In this document: piece by piece, positions 1-6,000 of the stretch
Layout: each line of letters opens with the position of its first letter
Position numbering within the stretch: the first letter of the stretch is position 1
Assembly: GCA_002687335.1 (NCBI GenBank)
Contig: NYZY01000100.1
Span: forward strand, 1-6,508
Direction of reading: 5' to 3'
Length of the DNA stretch: 6,508 bases
Source: Chloroflexota bacterium
Lineage (GTDB): Bacteria; Chloroflexota; Dehalococcoidia; UBA1151; UBA1328
The notes under the pieces: generated by a model
What the model saw: the letters and a program-made list of their open reading frames with translations, nothing else
Told to the model about the DNA's origin: nothing
Database searches by the model: none
Program-made: the position numbers and the translations under genes

Positions 1-1
1 A

Positions 2-40
2 ACAGCTGTGGACACATTGAACATTCAGATTGAGAATATT
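2..40 (+). repeat. Repeat 0, C-terminal tail only
   Basis: Thirteen residues (1-13) ending in NIQIENI lead directly into the first NDAPV. They match the last beta strand of a preceding repeat whose body lies upstream of the window, showing that the array began before base 1. Confidence 0.75.
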
Positions 41-3000
41 AATGATGCTCCGGTATTGGAGGAGATTGGTGACCGTGAAACAGATGAGGATATACCTTTG
101 GTAATAACATTATCTGCTGAAGATGTGGATGGTGATAATCTAACATTTACAGTTGAAAGTGATGACGAATCTGTTGCTGTTTCCCTTTTCAATGGTCAAC
201 TAACAATGACCCCTGCTTTGAACTTCAACGGTGTTGTGGCAATTACGATAACAGTTAACGATACTCAAGGAACATCGGACAGTGAAACATTCAATTTATA
301 CGTAAATGCGGTAAACGATGCACCGGTGTCCCAGGATTTATATATATCAACTTCGGAAGATACTCCGATAGTGGTGCCAGTCTCAGGGTCAGATGTGGAA
401 GGTGCCTCTTTGACTTTTGAAGTAGTGGACTCTCCTCAGCACGGTGGCTTGGGTCCGTCTTTTGTTGTATCAATAGATGCTGCAGAGGGAGGTGAAGTTC
501 ACTCTCTCGATCTGGGTTTCCTTCCTTTTGCCAGTGATGGTTATGATGATGGTATAGATATATATGCACCTCCTGCACCACCGCCCCCTGCGTTTGATGC
601 TGCTCTAAACTGGAATGGAGACAGGTACTACCGGCAGATGTTATCTGGCTCTCCAGATGATATTGTGGAACATATTTGGGACATTCAATTGCAGTATGGT
701 GTTGATGGTGAGATCCTGTTAAGTTGGGACTCTTCAGGTCTGGACTCTTTAGGCAGTTTTATTCTTGAGGATGCTTTTGGCGGCGCGATGATCAGCGTTG
801 ATATGAGCACCCAGTCTGAGTTATTGTTAGATAACCCGGCATTTACAACCTTAAAAGTTCGTGTTACTCCTGCAGGGTTCTTTGAGTGGGTGTATACTCC
901 GGAGCCAGAGTATATGGGAGAAGAAGATTTTACCTATCGGGCGTTTGATGGTGAACTATATTCGCAACCTTCGATGGTTAACATAGAAGTACCTCCTATG
1001 AATGATCCTCCGGTGTTATCTTATATTGGTTCCAGGGAGACGGATGAGGATGTGCCACTGTCCATTGGGATATCGGGAACAGATCCAGATCAGGGGACAA
1101 ATTTAATTTTCACTGCTGAGAGCGATACATCTGCAGTTGAGACGGATATACAAGATGGTATTTTGACTCTAACCTCAGAGTTGAACTGGCACGGTATATC
1201 AATGATCACCGTTGAGGTAAGTGATGGATTTATAACCGATAGTGAGACCTTTGAGCTGACAGTGAGCCCTGTGAATGATTTTCCGGAGATAGACCTCCCT
1301 GATTTTCCTGAAAGTGTGAGTTTTGAAGAGGATGACAGTCTAACCGTCGATTTTTCAGTATATGTGAGTGATGTGGATGGGGATGAGCTGTTTTTGGAAT
1401 CTAGTTCTAGTCAGAATTTATTTATTAATATGAATGGTCTCGTGGTGACATTTACCACCGCAAGAAACTTCAATGGTTCTGAAAGTGTAACATTTACAGT
1501 CTATGATGGTCAGGGAGAGTTCAGCAGTGCATCGGATGAGTTATTGGTGAATGTAGCGCCGGTGAATGATGCCCCTGTTTTAGAGGAGATTGGAGATCAG
1601 CAGACGGATGAGAACCAGATCCTTTTATTGGATATCCTGGTATCTGATGTGGAGGGAGATGAGATCACTATTGACGCAGAAAGCGATACATCTGCTGTAG
1701 AGGCAAAGATGGTTCAGGACCAGCTAAAATTAACTCCGGAACTGAACTGGAATGGTACAGCAGAGATCACTGTGACAGTGAACGATGGATTTTTATTTAC
1801 TAGTGAGACATTTACCCTGACAGTGATGGCGGTGAACAATCTTCCGGTAGCAGAGAATCTCCGTATCGACACCAATGAGGATGAGTCGGTAGAGGTTGAT
1901 TTTGAGGGTTCAGATATAGATGGAGATGAGCTCACGTTTGAGGTTGTGGATGAACCTTTACACGGTTCACTATCAGAGGGTGTGTACACTCCAGACCCCG
2001 ATTACAATGGTGGGGACATGTTTACATACCGTGCATTTGATGGAACGGGTTATTCAGATCCAGCTGATGTTGTGGTCACAGTATTTCCTGTGAATGATGC
2101 ACCTGTACTGTCTGAGATAGGTGATCAGGTGATCGATGAGGATGAGGTCTTAGAATATACATTGACCGCAGAAGATGTGGATGGTGATGCGCTGGTTTAC
2201 GATGCATCCAGTTTAAGTGAGGACATTGAGGTGAAGGTCACTGGTGATTTATTAACGGTTACACCTGATGCCAACTGGAACGGTAGCGCTGATATAATGG
2301 TAACTGTAAGTGACGGATTCTTATCAGATGATGAAGTATTCACCTTAACCGTCAACCCAGTAAATGATGCACCTGTGGCAGAGGAAGTTGCAATATTTCC
2401 TTCTGTTCCTTTGGAGAGTCATGATTTAGAATTAAGTTATATATATACGGATATAGAGGGTGATCCTGAGAGCGGTACTGAGATCACATGGTATAAGGAT
2501 GGAGTGGAACAGATGGAGTTTGCCAATCAGTTAACCATTCCTGCGAGTGCCACGCTGTGTGATGAGGTATGGCATGCCACTGTCACTCCCAGTGATGGGA
2601 TGGATGTAGGTGAGTTGGCACAGTCCAACAGTGTTACCATTTGTGGTGATAACTCACCGCCGGTATGGTTGAGTATTCCTGATCAGCATATTAATGAAGA
2701 TGATGTAGACAGTCTTAGCATGGAAGGGTTGGTGATTGATGGTGAGCAGGCACTGAGTCAGATGCAATTTACAGTGACCTCTAACTCAGATAATGAGAAT
2801 CTGGGGGCTGATTTTTCCAGGAGCATGCTTCACCTAACATCTTTGACAGAGGATTATTATTCGTTATCTCCAATTATGCTCACTCTTACAGTGAACGATG
2901 GGGAGTATACAGTTGAGACAACAATGAATGTTTATATTGATCCGGTGAATGATGCTCCGGTTTTAGGTGAGATAGGCTCACAGATTACCGATGAGGATAT

Positions 3001-6000
3001 ACCGTTATCTTTTATTCTAGCAGCTGATGATATAGATGGGGATGAATTAAATTTTAATGCATTCAGTGAGTATCCTGATTTTGTATCTGTATTCCTTGTG
3101 GGTAATGAGTTAACCTTGACCCCAGCTGAAGATTTTTTTGGTGATGTACAAATTAATGTATCTGTAACAGATGGTGAGTACACTGATACGGATGTCTTTA
3201 CCTTGATAGTTCTTCCGATTAATGATGCTCCCACCATAAATCTTCCTGTAAGTGTTACATTTGATGAGGATGGGTCATATACGGAGGATTTCAGTGTTTA
3301 TATAGATGATATAGATGAAGATGGACTGAGCCTGAGTGTTACGGGTGGTGTGAATGTGCTGGTTGAGATTAATGGTTTTATAGTGAATTTTAGTTCCAAT
3401 GATGATTGGAACGGCACAGAGATATTGACATTTATGGTAGATGATGCTCAGGGTCGTGCTGTTGCAACAGATGATATAGATGTGATTGTCACTCCGGTGA
3501 ATGATGCCCCGATATTAGCGTCAATAGCTGATGATTCGACGGCAGAAGAGATTCCATTGGTATTAATGTTAGAGGCCGTGGATGTGGATGAAGATCCGCT
3601 AACTTTTGATGCGTTAAGTAGTACTCCATCAGATGTAAATGTGGATGTGTCAGGTAATATTTTGACCATGACGCCTGCAGAAAATTTCAATGGAGATGTT
3701 CAGATCAGTGTATCAGTGACAGATGGTGAGTACACAGACAACACAGTATTTACATTGACTGTTACACCAGTAAATGATGCACCGGTGATTGAATTGCCTG
3801 ACAGTTTCACATTTGAGGAAGACGGAGTTCTTTTAGAGGATTTCAGTGTTTATATAGATGATATAGATGAGGATGAGTTGGTTCTGACAGTGGCAGGCAT
3901 GGTGAACATAACCGTATCCATTGATGATTTTGATGTAACGTTCGGATCTGTTCAGGATTTCAATGGCACAGAGACATTAATATTCACGGTAAATGACAAT
4001 CAGGGCAGAGCCATTGCCTCTGATGATGTAGATGTGATTGTCATTCCGGTGAATGATGCTCCGGTTTTGGACAGTCTTGGTGTCCAGTTTACTGATGAGG
4101 ACACACCTCTTACAATTACCTTATCTGGCAGTGATGTGGATGAAGACAATTTAACATTCAGCGCTGTAAGTGAATATCCGGGATTTGTGTCAGCGGAGGT
4201 TGCAGGTAATCAGTTAACGCTGACGCCTTCAGAGGATTTCAATGGCAGTGTAAATATTTCGATTACCGTGAATGATAGTGCGTCCAATGAAGATGGAGAT
4301 GAACTGACAGACTCAGAAGTATTCGAATTGATAGTTACACCTGTAAATGATGCACCGGTCATGGCCGAAATTTCAGATATGAGCATGGCAGAGGATACAC
4401 AGTCAGCTATTATTCTGAGTGCTTCTGATGTGGATGATGGTACAGGTGAAGGAGATGAAAACGCTCTTTCATACAATGCAATAAGTTCCAATGACGATGA
4501 TGTATCAGTGACAGTAGATGGTGATCAGTTAACAATGACACCATCTTTGGACTTCCATGGTGATGTAATAATCACAGTAACAGTGACAGATGATGGTGGT
4601 TTGAGTGATGACACAGATTTTGTATTAACGATTACACCTGTAAGTGATGCACCGGTCATGGCATTAATTGGCCCACAGGATACAGCTGAGGAGGTACCAC
4701 TGACAATCACGGTATCATCCAGTGATGTGGATACAGGTACGGGTGATGGAGATGAGAATATTCCTGAGTACAGTTGTTCCTCTTCTGATTCTTTATCAGT
4801 AGTTTGTTCTGTCTCTGGTGATCAGGTTACCATGGATCCTGCACAGGATTTTCATGGTTTAGTATTGATCACAGTGACGGTCACAGATGACGGTGGTTTG
4901 AGTGATGACACAGATTTTGTATTAACGGTTGATCCTGTAAACGACGCACCGGTTATAGAAGATATTGCATCCCAGGATATGGATGAGGATACCACACTGG
5001 ATATTACTCTCATTGCTTTTGATGTGGATAATGGTACTGGGGTGGGAGATGAGAATGATCTTTCATTCAGTGCTGAAAGTGACAATGCGTCCATAAGTGT
5101 TTCAGTTACTGGTGATGAGCTCACGATCGCACCTAACGCAGACTACTATGGAAGTGGAACGATCACAGTGATGGTAACAGATATGGGAAATCGTTTAACG
5201 GATGAGACATCATTTGATGTTACTGTTAATAACGTAAATGATGCACCGGTAATAACATTGATAGGGGGTCAGGAAACTATTGAGGAAGTTGAAATCACCC
5301 GGGCAGTGGAATTTTCAGATGCTGACATTCATGATCCGTCTGACACCCATACAATCACGGTTGAGTCCAGCAGCCCATCAGATGTTTCGGTTGAAAATTT
5401 AAGTGGTAATGTATCTGAATCCACCTACGATCTTGTTCCATCGATAGATTTCCATGGTGATGTAACAATCACGGTGACGGTGACAGACAATGGAACAGGC
5501 AATCTTTCAGATATCAATATTTACACATTTACGGTTCATCCGGTGAATGACGCACCGGTCATGACATTAATTGACGCTCAGGATACAGCTGAGGATACAC
5601 CACTGACGATCACGGTGTCATCCAGCGATGTAGATACAGGTACAGGTGATGGAGATGAGAATGTTCCTGAGTACAGTTGTTTATCTTCTGACTCTTTATC
5701 AGTAGTTTGTTCTATTTCTGGTGATCAGTTGAACATGGAACCTGCGTTGAACTTTAACGGTGATGTAACGATCACAGTGACAGTGACAGATAATGGAGGG
5801 TTGAGTGATGACACGGATTTTGTGTTGACTGTTGTGCCTGTAAATGATGTACCGGTGATCGTTGGACAAATTGAATTAACAACTAATGAAGAAACCTCTA
5901 TTACGGTTATTTTTTCTGATCTTTTAGTAGAGGATGTAGATAATGATTACCCAGAATATTTTATATTAACCGTATTAGATAGTGGAGACTATTCTGAATA

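Larger units (their letters stand above)
2948..4051 (+). repeat. Tandem duplication of a two-repeat (A-C) unit, 2 x 552 bp
   Basis: Repeats 10+11 (2948-3499) and 12+13 (3500-4051) are each exactly 552 bp (184 codons) and have the same A then C order. Corresponding positions share a 35-bp exact match and near-identical motifs (VSVTDGEYTD, EDFSVYIDDIDED, TDDIDVIVTPV versus SDDVDVIVIPV). This points to duplication of the dimer as a unit followed by divergence. Repeat 14 then looks like the start of a third unit, since its class A body resembles repeat 10. Confidence 0.75.

Noticed and set aside
566..595. Proline run APPAPPPP as a cell-wall-spanning linker
   Set aside because: It is only eight residues and sits inside the inserted domain, so a surface loop or short spacer is more likely than a wall-spanning region.
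790..795. Internal ATG codons as possible gene starts
   Set aside because: The repeat pattern continues across every internal Met without interruption, and no gap or stop precedes any of them. The true start is upstream of the window.
1366..1390. Dockerin or EF-hand calcium sites suggested by D.DGDEL motifs
   Set aside because: The full 12-residue EF-hand loop with its flanking helix is absent; the motif sits between beta strands in every repeat, as expected for cadherin-like domains.
291..5124. Open frames of 61-101 codons on the minus strand (291-581, 1714-1989, 2932-3237, 3448-3690, 4210-4491, 4525-4710, 4852-5124)
   Set aside because: They lie opposite the + strand repeats. Several repeat the same Ser/Thr-rich peptide (TGASFTG-like) because the sense strand repeats, and they have no recognisable domain. 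They are antisense shadows of a gene open for 2169 codons.
4441..5650. RTX-type calcium nonapeptide repeats suggested by GTGDGDEN
   Set aside because: The RTX pattern GGxGxDxUx does not occur in tandem; each loop appears once per 99-residue repeat and replaces the DVDGD loop.
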